NCBI GenBank assembly: GCA_944474755.1
Contig: OX104114.1
Location: 46,069,070-46,133,069 of the forward strand
Direction: 5' to 3'
DNA: 64,000 bases
Source of the DNA: Limnoperna fortunei
Lineage: Eukaryota > Mollusca > Bivalvia > Mytilida > Modiolidae
Below, piece after piece: positions 55,301 to 64,000 of the stretch; the stretch's first letter is position 1; each line of letters opens with the position of its first letter. The translations under genes and the position numbers were made by a program. The notes under the pieces are model-generated. The model was not told the DNA's origin. It did no database searches and was given only the letters and a program-made list of their open reading frames with translations.

Positions 55301-58300
55301 AGCGTTGCCTTGGGCTAATACAGATATCCTAGACCCGATACAGCTTTCTTGGACATAGTTCAGGTCAAGTATTAAAAAAACATTAAATAACACTGTAATG
55401 AAAAAAATATTTTTGAAACTCTTTTTAGGTGCAAAAGTCACATCAACCAATTTTGACGTAACACTGATGATTTGTTTTTTTCGTCATCTGGCATCCATAG
55501 CGCCACAATATTGTAATTATGACACACTGCCACCACCTAGTGATGAAAGTCTTGGTGCAGATTTGGCCCGGATCAAGTATTACAGAAATTACATTGCGCA
55601 CTGTCTGGAAAAGGACAGAAAATTGGACAAATTTGAATTTCCAATTTGTTGGGAAACTGTCAGTAAAGTGAGTAACATTTATTAGTATTATTGTTAGTTA
55701 GGTAAAACTTAACATTTAATGGCCGATATTTTTTCATTAAAATTAAAAAGTCCAGTCAGCAGCTTAAATGCAAAAGTGTACAGACATTGTAGTTTATTTT
55801 ATCTGTAAATGTTTGTAACTTTGATAAACTAATAGACCAAATAAAACTAACCTAAGCATGCAAAAGTTCGATGCTGTACATTAAGGTTACAAATGTACCT
55901 AGCCATTTGCCTGATTCTTATGCTTTGTTATCTTCTCCACTATACCCATTGCATCTATCGGTGTGTCGATATAAAGTTTTCATTTGTTTTTGGAGAACAG
56001 AAATAAAGCTGAATTCTATCCTCAACATCAAATGAATTTTGGGGTTTTTGGAGGACTTTTTCAAAAGAAGCAAATAACTACTGCTGACAATGTTGATCCT
56101 TCTCTGCGTACATGATTCACAATATTAGTACTATGTTAGAAAAATAGGAAGCAAACCAACTGAACAACAAAAGGCAAAAGTCATGGAACTTACAAATCCG
56201 GATAAATACAAAGATATTTACCATCAAAAAGAAACAAAAAACAGAAAATGAGCAACACAAATATAATATGGGTGTACTGAGGTGCTCCGGATGAGTTAAT
56301 AGTGCCCGCAACTAATCAGACTCTCATCTAGTTATTCGTCGTCATATCCAGGAAAAAGGCAAATCCTGAAATAATAAGGACTACCTATGACTCATATTTG
56401 AGAGATGGATTTCCTTCAACTATGAATTAAGTCATGATGACAGCCATAGCATTTTTGAAGGCTTAACACCAACCTAGGTACAACCTTTGTTTGCTTAGAA
56501 TATTGCTTAGAACAATAGTTGAACATAGCGTTGTAGGAATCTCTACATACCCTTTAAAAATGTTAAATTTCACATATATTCAATTAGCAACTATTTTTTA
56601 TTTCCTTCCGTAAAAACAATTATCAATTTTCAATACAATAGCTTAATTGTCAGCCTCTTACCTTAACCTTTTTCTTAGAATAGACTCAAATGAAAAACTG
56701 CAAACTAAACTCTATAGCGGGCGTGATGACTTAAAAATTGTCAACTTTCTGTTCATGAAAGCAATATTCCAGCAGATCCTGCATATGGTTTTTACATTTA
56801 ACAACTGATAAATAATGCTAGATCTTCTAATCTGTATTCAAATTTTATAGGGTGGACTCTACTGTTGACTAATAATATATAAGCTATTATAATTTTTATT
56901 GTTCTTTTTGGTTTCTTTTTTTTTGTCCCGTTAAACAAATATTTGTTTATACAACATCTTTATTAAATCATTTCTTTGTATGTGTCTTTTTGCCTGTTAG
57001 TGCTGTTAGTCCTATATTTCTTGTCCGATTTTTATGTAATTTAAATTAAATGTTCATATTATTATTATCTTGAACAGGTTTGTAAGTCAGCACTGATTGA
57101 TGGATGCTGTTGCGCTTATGCCCTTTAGAACAGTAAATTATATGAAAATAAGCTCTCTCTCTCATGGCTACATTTCCAGTTATTTTGTAATAAATGTAAA
57201 ACAAAATTGTATAAATTTGCATACATTAACGTGAAAATCTTGCAACGTAAATTATATAAAAAATTGTCCTTTATTCTCTGTTGTCGCTATATTGATTGTT
57301 TTGATTTCATTAAATTTAATTAAATGTTTAAATCAATAATATATTGAACAGATTAACAAATCAGCACAGACCAATTATAGTGTTGGAAATGCAAATTATT
57401 TTTCTGGTTATCGCTCCAATGCCTTCGTTTTTTGTCACATTTTATAAAATTTAAAGCATATCTTGGACAACTGGCAAGTTTTATAGGAGTTCTAAGCATT
57501 TTAAATTATGTGGACAACAGCCATGCAGACATTTTGAAAAATATTAACAGGAATAGAATATAGAGAGAAAAATATGTGTACAAACAAATAAAAAATGTGT
57601 TAATCATTTTACAAAACATCTAAAATAAGTTAGTAATTAATGTTTTGTGACGTGCATATGTCATAGGTTCAAGTTATAAACATTTTAGAAGTTAGAAAAT
57701 TTATTTTTAATTTTCTCATGGATATCATAAAATAAGTCAAATTGTATTATATACTTACTGTACTTCAGTTTTTCACACACTGCAGTTATAGAACCAGGCG
57801 TTGTCAAGTGCTTCTCAACAGCCCAAAATTTCACTGTGTAATTTCATCATGAAATTTAATGTTAAGTGCTCTCTTTTTTTTATTATTTTGATATTCACAT
57901 GAATATTTTTACTTTCACTGTAACTGGTCTGATTTCTCCTTCTTTCCCATGAATGCGAAATGGCAATAAATCAAGAGAGCTTAATGAAATGATGGTCTTT
58001 ATTCACAGTTTTAACAAATTACTCTAAAATTTCCGGGTAATTTTCCATTCTAATGTTGTGTTTTCTGTAGTATTGTTCGTTGTAGTTCCTCCTTGGATCT
58101 ATTGTTACTGACACTACATTCTTACGCTCCTCTTACCTGCTTATCTTTTTCTGTGAGTATTTCTTTAGGGCGTTATTTTCAAAGTTCAAAGAGTAAACTT
58201 AATTATGTTTGTTTGTTTGTTTGTTTGATGGTGTTTAACGCCACTTTCAGCAATTTTTCAGCTATATCATGGCGTCCAGTTTTTATTGGGGGAGGAAGCC

Positions 58301-61300
58301 GGAGTACCCTTAGAAAACCCCCGACCTGCGGTAGGAAAACTGGCAATCCTTGTCAATTAAGATTGGAGTCGAGAACACCCTGCCTGCAGTGAGAATCGAA
58401 CCCGCAATCTCAGTGTTGACAGACCACGTGATCAATAGTAGACGAACTACCTTGACCACTCGGCCACCGAGGCCCCAACTTAATTATGTAATCTCACTCT
58501 CATCTTTTTTATTGAAATATTCATTGATGGGGTACTTAATGGTCAATTAATTTCCAACAATGTTTGTAACAATGTTTTCATCTCATTTTGTTTAAATAAT
58601 TGTAAATGTAAAGGGTTATAACTCATGTATTACACAAATCTAAGTAAATCTTTCAACGTAATTAGTTTTGAGCTCTACAAAAATACCAAGTTGTTATAAG
58701 ATAAAATGAATGATTTTACAAAATGATTTCTTTTATGAAATAGGATGTTAATAACTGAACTGTGTGTTATAGTCTTCTTCGTATAGAATTCGATTGCTGC
58801 TGGCATTTTGTCACAAGTCTTCCTCTAGTTTAAAAATGAAAATCCAGATACAAGTATGAAGAGGTTTAATTATATTTAACAAACATAGCTTATTTATTGT
58901 CAATGTATTTTTAATGCATCAATGTATTTGTTAAATAAGATCTTGTGTTATCAAATGGTGAAGAGTAAGAAAATATTAAGAGTCATGATTTTATGTTATG
59001 CCATGTTTGCTGCATCAAATTTGTTTTAATTTATTATATGTAATGCTGAACTAATTCAGAAGCTTCTTGCTATACAATTGAAAGTTCACTAAATGTTTGT
59101 ACATTGTCAACTGTCAGTTGAATTTTAGGACAGGCATTAGCTGGAGCGTTCGCATTTATTAGCTTGTGCCTAATGGACATAGGCATGATATAAAGTGTTC
59201 TAATTCATTAGTTTATGATTTGCAGGCTGTGTGTAGAATTGGAGGACACTGGTATGAGTTGGAGTGTTCTAATTTGTTAATTTGTACTCTGGATCCATCT
59301 TACATGGATGTTTTCTTGATGGAAAAAGCTGAACTTATAGAAAAGTTGGAAAGTGTAGAGCTTCAGATGAAGGATCCATTACCTCAAAATGTGAAAGGTA
59401 AAATACATGACTTTGTATGCTTAGTTTTACAGAGCAGCCCATGGGGAATCTGTTTAATTAATGTTCTTCTGCGCATGCATAGTTTAGGTTTTAGTTCTCT
59501 GAAAGCAAAGACTGCAGATACAAGACTGTTTAATATAGAAATATATGGAGAAGTTTCTATTGATAAATCTTTTATACCAAATTTTACCAAAAAGTTGCTC
59601 GCAATACTTATCAGATTGTTCTCCACATAGTCATATGTTATGTTTATCAGAAATTTACAATTGCCTCTACCCCTCAACTATGCTTTTTAATGGACAAGGG
59701 GAACAGTTGAAACTTCAGAAAGGACAATGTTGATTCCAAACTCTGTATTAACGGCTATTTAAGGGTCTTTGGCATTCTTTACTGTTATATGACTGCTGAC
59801 AGACTTTCTTGAACTTCTACCTAGTACTATAAACAAAGAATATGCTTGCTAATTTTGCCTTTGCGCATATAAGGCTTATTTTGACAAAATAATTTTTACA
59901 TTTTTTTAAACAACAATCACGCTTGAACAAAACTTGGTGTAGATGATCCTTTAAAGGTACCAATTTACATCTGATTTTCCTGGCCCCTTCAGAACTAGAA
60001 CCATTACTTAAAATATACTATAATTTAAATACCTAAATCAGCTTTACTGTATTCATGTCCGCACCGTTCCAGTTCTGCAGAACAGCTCGAGTAAAATGGT
60101 AAATTGCAAAAATGAGCAGCAATTCAAGTCCTACAATTAATTTGTTGGTCTAAAATAGTCAAATGATTTACAGCCCTTAAAAGACGACTTTAGACAAACC
60201 TATTAGCATTTGACTCAAAAATTTTAACTATAATACCTATATCAAAACTAGAATCAGCAAAAGTGATATGAAGGACAACGGCTAAAAATCACTTATTTGT
60301 CAAAACAACCCCTTTAATAACAATTTTAATTTGTAGTTTTTACCTTGTAACTTAAATGATATAATAGCTATAGTGAAACTGTAAATTGCAAAGATGATCA
60401 GGAAGGCAATGCCTACAAATCACTCACTTCGTCCAAAATTGTCAGATGACTTTATAGGAGTTATTTCCGTTAAATGACGATTTCTGAAAGAATAATAAGA
60501 GTCTTAGTAATAAATTTAAAAACTATAACAGCTAGAGTAAAACTGTAAATTACTAACCTGAAGGGCAAGACCTACAAATCATTTAATTTTTCAGAAAATG
60601 TCTGATGACTTCTAATAGGATTTGTTGCCCTTTAATCAAAATGTGTTATCAAGAAATTGTTAGTTTTTGCCCTGTGACTTATATATATTGCCCCAACCAT
60701 TCGCTACCCGCGGATGAGCTTTCACTTGGCTTTTTTTAAATATTCCAATAAATGTTATCAAAATAGCGGATGGTTGGGGCAATGTATAGAAGTTTTAAGT
60801 TTAGTTAAAGTGAGAAGGTTCAAGATCAACATTTTATTACTTGTTTACTTCATTTATTTATATTGACACTCAATGATTAAGGTCAGTCTGTGTCGAAAGT
60901 CTTGACAAAAACGCCGTCAATTGTATATATATATACACATTTATTTATTTATTTATTCCGACGCAGTCGGTATATTTTCGAATTGTGACCTTTGAACTAA
61001 AAGACGCTTACCTATGGCAACATACTATAATTGAAGACAAACTTGCACTCCGATTGGACAAAAATAGTAAAAAATTCTGCGTTCGAACAATCTACTATGG
61101 TATACTCTGAAAAGTATCCCTATTTGCATTTCTCAATTGTTATTCCAGCAGATTGGTGTTTTTAAAACAATTGGTAGTCGTAATAAACTTTAGAAAATGA
61201 TTTTTATGCAAAAGAATGCTATTTAGGACTGATAAACAATTAATTAAATGATAAAACCATGCGCGACGACGTGTAATTTTTGCGCATTTCGTATGGGGTA

Positions 61301-64000
61301 GAATCATCTGCTTTGCTGACAATCTATATAATTATCTGTAAACAATCATCACGCCGGTGATATATTTACGCCATATTTTCTTGATTTGACCGACTGACAC
61401 ACGCACACCCTCTCTCTCTCTCTCTATCGTGAAATTATTGTCGCACAAATGATCCTACACAAAGGTAATTAGGTCATCGGTAATAGTCGGAACGCCAAAT
61501 GACTTACACGAGACACAGTGGTTCGATAACACATTTTGTTTACTATACACGCACAGCCCATAGAAGCAAGAGTAAAATTCACAGAGGGTTCCGTTGCAAT
61601 AATTTATTTGGATACAGTATATCTCCCCAACCCCCTAGCTATTTTTGGAATAACATATACATATTACAGATTTCACATTTAATTAGCATTGAATTGACAT
61701 TTTGTGTTCATGTTAAATACAATTCTAATTAAAATATTTTTCTAAGAGGTTCCCATTTAAAAAAATAGTCAAATTAATAAAATAATAAACTGTTATGAAT
61801 ATTGATGCATGTAAGTAATATTTGCTTATGAAATTTATTCTTTTTTAAATGTCCTGTTTTGAAATTTTAAAATGTAAACTAATTTGTTTTCGAGTTAATA
61901 AATACCCTACATCGCAAGACAAATTAGAAAGTTTTTACCATTGTGGTCAACTTCTGAAAGAGCTTTTAATTGGGGATAATTTAAATATGTTTATTGTTAA
62001 CTCTATGATTTTTAAAGCCATTAATGCCTATCGTCTTTCTTTGCGTCCGTCGTCATTCACGTGCAGACAGGAGATGGAGCTCTAATTGCAAAGTATCTTT
62101 TTGATAATACCATTATTGTTTAATAACATGTTATAAAAGTCTATGATTAATGCATCAATGTAGCAAGCTTCTTATATTATAACCTTATTTTGAATGGATA
62201 CAGTTCGCAGCACGGTAATTATTTACCCCCCCCCCCCCCAAACACACACACACATTAATGAAAGAAAATGTTAATGTTGCTTGTCTCTTTCTTTCGTTTG
62301 ATAATTTTTTTTTCTTATTTTTCAGTTTATTCAGTTTCCGTTCTACTTTACATACATCTCTAAGAGTTAAATGCGTCGACTATCTTTTTTTAAAGATAGT
62401 ACTTGTTTATTTATTATTGTAGAAAAGATTGCAAGTATGCTTCAGCAGTGGAGAGTGGAACAGATAAATTTTGTGGAAACAAATGCTTCTAAATCCGTTT
62501 TAGAAATAATAAACACAGAAAGAGTTGTAATTGTGACAGGCAGTCCAGGCTCTGGAAAATCATTCACTGTTCAACATGTCTTGCTTTTGTTGAAAAAAGA
62601 TGGATACAATATCATACCTGTGACAAGGTCAACAGATATGGTAAAATATTTTTGTAAAACATCACGACAGGTCTTCTTTATTGACAACTTTTGTGGAAAG
62701 TACAACATTTCAAGTTATGATGTTGAAGACTGGGAACGTGACAAAGAAGCCATTGACGAGATCTTTAATTCTACTTTAACAAAATGCATTTTTACATGTA
62801 GGTTACAAATTTATTATGATCCGTTGTTTAAAAATTTGGGTCTTTTTGGAGTCAAAGTTTGTGACTTTTCTGGTAGCCACAAAATATCACTGAGCGAGAA
62901 AGTTCTGATAAGTAAGAAATATTTACAACAAAATCATGTATGTAAAGAACTAACTGATGAAATCATCAGAAAATGTGAATGTTTTCCTTTGCTTTGTAAA
63001 TTGTATAAAAATCATGCTAACGAAGGTATTTTGTTTTTTGAAAGACCAAAGATTTACTTTGAAGCTGAACTGACCGAATTAAAAAAAAGATCAGAAAAGA
63101 TTAAGTATGCATGCATTGCTTTGTGTGTTATGTATAATGATTTTGTGCCGTTTGAAATATTTGAATCCAATGACAAAGCAAAACAAATATTTGATGTTGT
63201 TTTTGAAGAATGTGAAGTTAATAATTCCACTCCTAAAAAAACAGTTAAAACACATTTTGAATCTATGATAGGATCATTCTTTTCTAAAACTGAAACTGGA
63301 TACAAAAGTATTCATGACTACATGTTTGATATCTACTGTAATCATATTTGTTCAAATATGTTACGGTGTGTTCTACAATATGCTGATAGCAAATTGTTAT
63401 ATGATCGGGCTTTATTTAAATCTATTGAACAAAAACATATGTATTGTCACATTGTTATTCCAGAAGAAATGGAAAAAATGTTCTTTCAGAGAATAGAACA
63501 AGACATAAATAACTGTAAAGTGTGGGATGTTTTTTCAGCCTTTCAGATGAAATTTAAACCATATCGTTTAAAAATAAATCAAATTATTGTTAAACAGGAA
63601 CAATTTGTCAACCAGGAGGACCGAAATGGCATTACACCTATGCATGTAGCATGTCAGAAGGGTTTTCATGACATTTTAGATATTCTGCTTTGTGAAGGAG
63701 GTGATAAAAATAAATGTAATAAGGATAACGAATCACCACTATATATAGCATCAAATAATGGACACAAAGACTGTGTTGAATTATTATTGAACGCAGAAGT
63801 AGATATAAATAAATGTAATAAAAATGGATTCTCACCACTGTATGCAGCATCACACAAAGGTCACATTAATATTCTGAAGATGATCTACAATAGAGGAGGC
63901 GATGTTTATCTGTGTGATAAAGATGGAGCATCACCTCTGTATATAGCATCATATAATGGACACAAAGACTGCGTTGAGTTCTTACTTAACAAAGGAGGAG
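48836..64000 (+). CDS. Copy B: HEPN / nSTAND3 / ankyrin protein, intact as far as seen, 3' end outside window
   Basis: Exons 48836-49380, 52256-52470, 55429-55667, 59226-59397 and 62423 to the window edge; introns GT-AG, phases 2, 1, 0, 1. The joined frame gives at least 916 residues with no stop. Order: Gln-rich repeat region (1-181), DZIP3-like HEPN (about 185-350, RX4H at R306-H311), charged linker, nSTAND3-type NTPase (Walker A 430-437, Asp 478 of Walker B, Arg 517 in TCRL), C-terminal NTPase tail, ankyrin repeats from about 792. Known HEPN-STAND proteins act as cytosolic sensors in immunity or stress; HEPN is often an RNase, the NTPase a switch, ankyrins the sensor. That role is inferred here. 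The start is the first ATG after an in-frame TGA (48803) and aligns with copy A. Confidence 0.82.
50400..50500. mobile_element. MITE fragment (family of 8328-8445)
   Basis: 'cgcagcgacataatgaaaag' and 'ggtcgagcaagtaaaacatt' followed by 'taattttaattagatt' match the centre and right end of the 8.4 kb MITE. Confidence 0.55.
50950..51625. mobile_element. Tandem-repeat element, four units of about 166 bp
   Basis: Units start at about 50988, 51155, 51319 and 51486 with 'acaggaagtagttgtc', and each has 'aggacgtacaacttgtgata', 'ccaccctgccaaa' and 'ctgagaaaagcttgac'. The left end carries 'gatgcccccgc' and the right end 'gcgggggtataaa', opposed C and G runs. The units are much more alike than those of the other tandem-repeat elements, so the array is younger or homogenised. 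Confidence 0.7.
52256..52470 (+). CDS. Copy B exon 2: N-terminal half of DZIP3-like HEPN
   Basis: 215 bp. Acceptor TTTTTCAG|G completes Arg (AG+G); donor G|GTAAGT. The product (CHALTEAESNFLRFCHLV, APQAMRYRFDQEFPPDEL, LQRVITAAQWKLILPYG) matches the opening helices of DZIP3-type HEPN domains, where a similar 'FLR...G..A.R..FD..FPP' and 'QW.LL.P' pattern is known. Over 90% of residues appear identical to copy A by eye. Confidence 0.82.
52776..52925. mobile_element. Foldback MITE, 150 bp
   Basis: Left arm CAGTTATTTCATATGTGAT...GAACAGTCAAAC pairs with right arm GTTTGACTGTTCCAAAATCA...TTAAATAACTG. Pairing continues inward through 'agtgttttgaactgt' with 'acagtttaaaacact'. Nearly the whole element is a hairpin. 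Absent from copy A intron 2, so it was inserted after the duplication or lost there. Confidence 0.75.
54360..54790. repeat. Degenerate tandem repeat, about three units
   Basis: Recurring words: 'acctcctacaactttaaacg', 'ctactgctttaaacccaaat', 'ctacagctttaaacccagat', 'tcaagctttcaactcagatc', each followed by 'ccctgaaact'-like text, 'agattgcacacatatt' and 'gttgtgacctgctatt'. Unit length roughly 110-150 bp. Function unknown. Confidence 0.5.
55429..55667 (+). CDS. Copy B exon 3: C-terminal half of HEPN with RX4H
   Basis: 239 bp, one base longer than copy A because the T-run after ATTTG has seven T. Acceptor CTTTTTAG|GT, donor AAA|GTGAGT. Product: AKVTSTNFDVTLMICFFRHL, LPPPSDESLGADLARIKYY and RNYIAH. 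The PPPSD...A.IARIKYYRN stretch is the hallmark of DZIP3-like HEPN domains. RX4H is the HEPN nuclease-type motif; both residues are present, so catalysis is possible but unproven. Confidence 0.85.
56677..56890 (+). pseudogene. Penelope-like element fragment (RT 3' part)
   Basis: The translation KLQTKLYSGRDDLKIVNFLF and following text match KLQTRLYDKRDDFKFPIVNF and the region after it in the element at 31.69-34.37 kb (its 34.05-34.21 kb). Nucleotide words shared: 'ctgcaaactaaactctata' against 'ctacaaactagactctacga', 'cgtgatgactt' and 'actctactgttgactaa' against 'cactgctgttgactgc'. A truncated second copy of the same or a related family. Confidence 0.65.
58209..58476 (-). mobile_element. tRNA-derived SINE, full length, with 13-bp target duplication
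   Basis: Target duplication AACTTAATTATGT at 58196-58208 and 58477-58489. The minus strand begins GGGGCCTCGGTGGCCGAGTGG (A box inside), carries GGTTCGATTC-type B box (gggttcgattctcactgc), the conserved body, and ends in a run of CAAA repeats (GTTTGTTTG on the plus strand). The best-preserved SINE copy in the window and a good reference for the family. Lies in intron 3 of copy B. Confidence 0.92.
59226..59397 (+). CDS. Copy B exon 4: end of HEPN plus linker helix
   Basis: 172 bp, acceptor ATTTGCAG|G, donor AAAG|GTAAAA. Product AVCRIGGHWYELECSNLLIC, then TLDPSYMDVFLMEKAELIEK, LESVELQMKDPLPQNVK. It completes the HEPN fold (RIGG..Y...C) and gives a charged helix that may form a coiled coil before the NTPase. 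The frame upstream of the acceptor stays open for about 20 codons and mimics the exon start, as in copy A; an upstream alternative acceptor is conceivable. Confidence 0.8.
60060..60690. repeat. Degenerate tandem repeats (family of 7231-9075)
   Basis: Words 'aaaatgagcagcaattcaag', 'aaaattgtcagatgacttta', 'taggagttatttcc', 'aactataacagctagagtaa' and 'ttgccctttaat' match the 145-170 bp units at 7.6-9.0 kb and 23.4-24.3 kb. Same position relative to exon 4 and exon 5 as the array in copy A, so likely inherited through the duplication. Confidence 0.55.
60685..60787. mobile_element. Short foldback insertion, about 100 bp
   Basis: Left end TATATTGCCCCAACCATTCG and right end GGATGGTTGGGGCAATGTATA are inverted copies; the inner sequence pairs only partly. 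It interrupts the tandem-repeat remnant. Possibly a MITE with TA-rich target preference. Confidence 0.65.
60925..60956. repeat. TA and TTTA simple repeats
   Basis: (TA)n followed closely by (TTTA)n. A (CT)n run also occurs at about 61410-61425. Confidence 0.8.
62226..62256. repeat. (C)n then (CA)n microsatellite
   Basis: A run of about fourteen C followed by CA repeats, about 170 bp upstream of exon 5 of copy B. Length is likely unreliable in assemblies. Confidence 0.9.
62423..64000 (+). CDS. Copy B exon 5: nSTAND3-like NTPase and first four ankyrin repeats, runs off window
   Basis: Open for all 1578 bases to the edge; I checked every codon. E (G+AA) KIASMLQQWRVEQINFVE leads to Walker A GSPGSGKS (about 62539-62562), Walker B VFFIDNF (Asp at 62683) and TCRLQIYYDPLF (Arg at 62800). 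Next comes LGLFGVKVCDFSGSHK, where copy A has its TAG, then a helical tail with FPLLCKLYKNHANEGILFFE and ACIALCVMYNDFVPFEIF as in nSTAND3 C-terminal regions. Ankyrins start at NGITPMHVACQKG (63625) and continue SPLYIASNNGHKDCVELLL, SPLYAASHKGHINILKMIY, SPLYIASYNGHKDCVEFLL. The spliced N-terminus comes from exons 1-4. More repeats are expected beyond the window. Confidence 0.88.

Larger units (their letters stand above)
52471..55428 (+). other. Copy B intron 2
   Basis: GT-AG intron of about 3 kb, against 0.58 kb in copy A. The extra sequence includes a 150-bp foldback (52776-52925) and degenerate tandem repeats (54360-54790). The stretches 53.0-54.3 and 54.8-55.4 kb hold nothing I recognise. 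Open frames at 54029-54244 and 54493-54690 are unsupported. Confidence 0.6.
55668..59225 (+). other. Copy B intron 3
   Basis: GT-AG intron of about 3.6 kb. Contains a Penelope-like fragment (56677-56890) and a SINE (58209-58476). The rest (55.7-56.6, 56.9-58.2, 58.5-59.1 kb) has no recognised feature. Near its end a degenerate unit resembling the start of exon 4 precedes the acceptor, as in copy A. Confidence 0.6.
59398..62422 (+). other. Copy B intron 4
   Basis: GT-AG intron with TTTATTATTGTAG acceptor. 59400-60010 is paralogous to copy A intron 4. Then come tandem-repeat remnants (60060-60690) with a nested short foldback (60685-60787). 60.8-62.4 kb has no counterpart in copy A; it holds only microsatellites and no gene I recognise. 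The 61849-62085 frame is unsupported. Confidence 0.6.

Overview
The window is AT-rich animal nuclear DNA with widely spaced short exons, long introns and dense, mostly decayed transposable elements. A bivalve mollusc is the best guess. The reasons are a DZIP3-like HEPN / nSTAND3 / ankyrin gene family of the kind expanded in bivalves, oyster 'pearl'-like tandem-repeat elements, and tRNA-derived SINEs with CAAA tails. This taxonomic call is inference; species and genus cannot be read from the sequence. No bacterial gene, operon, CRISPR array, rRNA or true tRNA gene was found.

The core content is two tandem copies, both on the + strand, of one five-exon gene. Copy A runs from about 9.97 to 27.97 kb and copy B from 48.84 kb off the right edge. 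Exon order is: exon 1, a Gln-rich array of 15-16 residue repeats; exon 2, first half of a DZIP3-like HEPN domain; exon 3, second half with the RX4H motif; exon 4, end of HEPN plus a linker; exon 5, a STAND-type NTPase (nSTAND3-like: Walker A, Walker B, TCRL motif) followed by ankyrin repeats. Splice sites and phases match exactly in both copies (2, 1, 0, 1), which is the strongest evidence for the gene model. Copy B is open in every exon up to the window edge. Copy A is broken by several frameshifts, nonsense codons, a deletion and a SINE inside its ankyrin exon, and looks like a pseudogene. By analogy with other HEPN-STAND proteins the product is probably a cytosolic sensor: ankyrin repeats bind a ligand, the NTPase switches or oligomerises, and HEPN (often an RNase) is the effector.

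The duplication is larger than the genes. Diverged blocks at 4.4-5.1, 5.3-5.7 and 9.05-9.5 kb recur in the same order at 39.1-40.0, 46.35-46.75 and 47.0-47.45 kb, and introns 1 and 4 are also recognisably paralogous.

Layout: 0-4.4 kb intergenic with SINEs; 4.4-9.9 kb duplicated 5' flank with two tandem-repeat elements; 9.97-27.97 kb copy A, with a TIR-element pair, a pearl-like element and a Tc1/mariner fossil in intron 3; 28-31.6 kb SINE and intergenic DNA; 31.7-34.4 kb a decayed Penelope-like element with GIY-YIG upstream of RT; 34.8-37.5 kb a decayed LINE on the minus strand; 38-43.3 kb foldback and palindromic repeats; 43.4-46.2 kb a plus-strand LINE interrupted by a SINE-like insertion with a perfect 15-bp target duplication; 46.3-48.8 kb duplicated flank; 48.84-64 kb copy B with tandem repeats, foldbacks, a SINE and a Penelope fragment in its introns.
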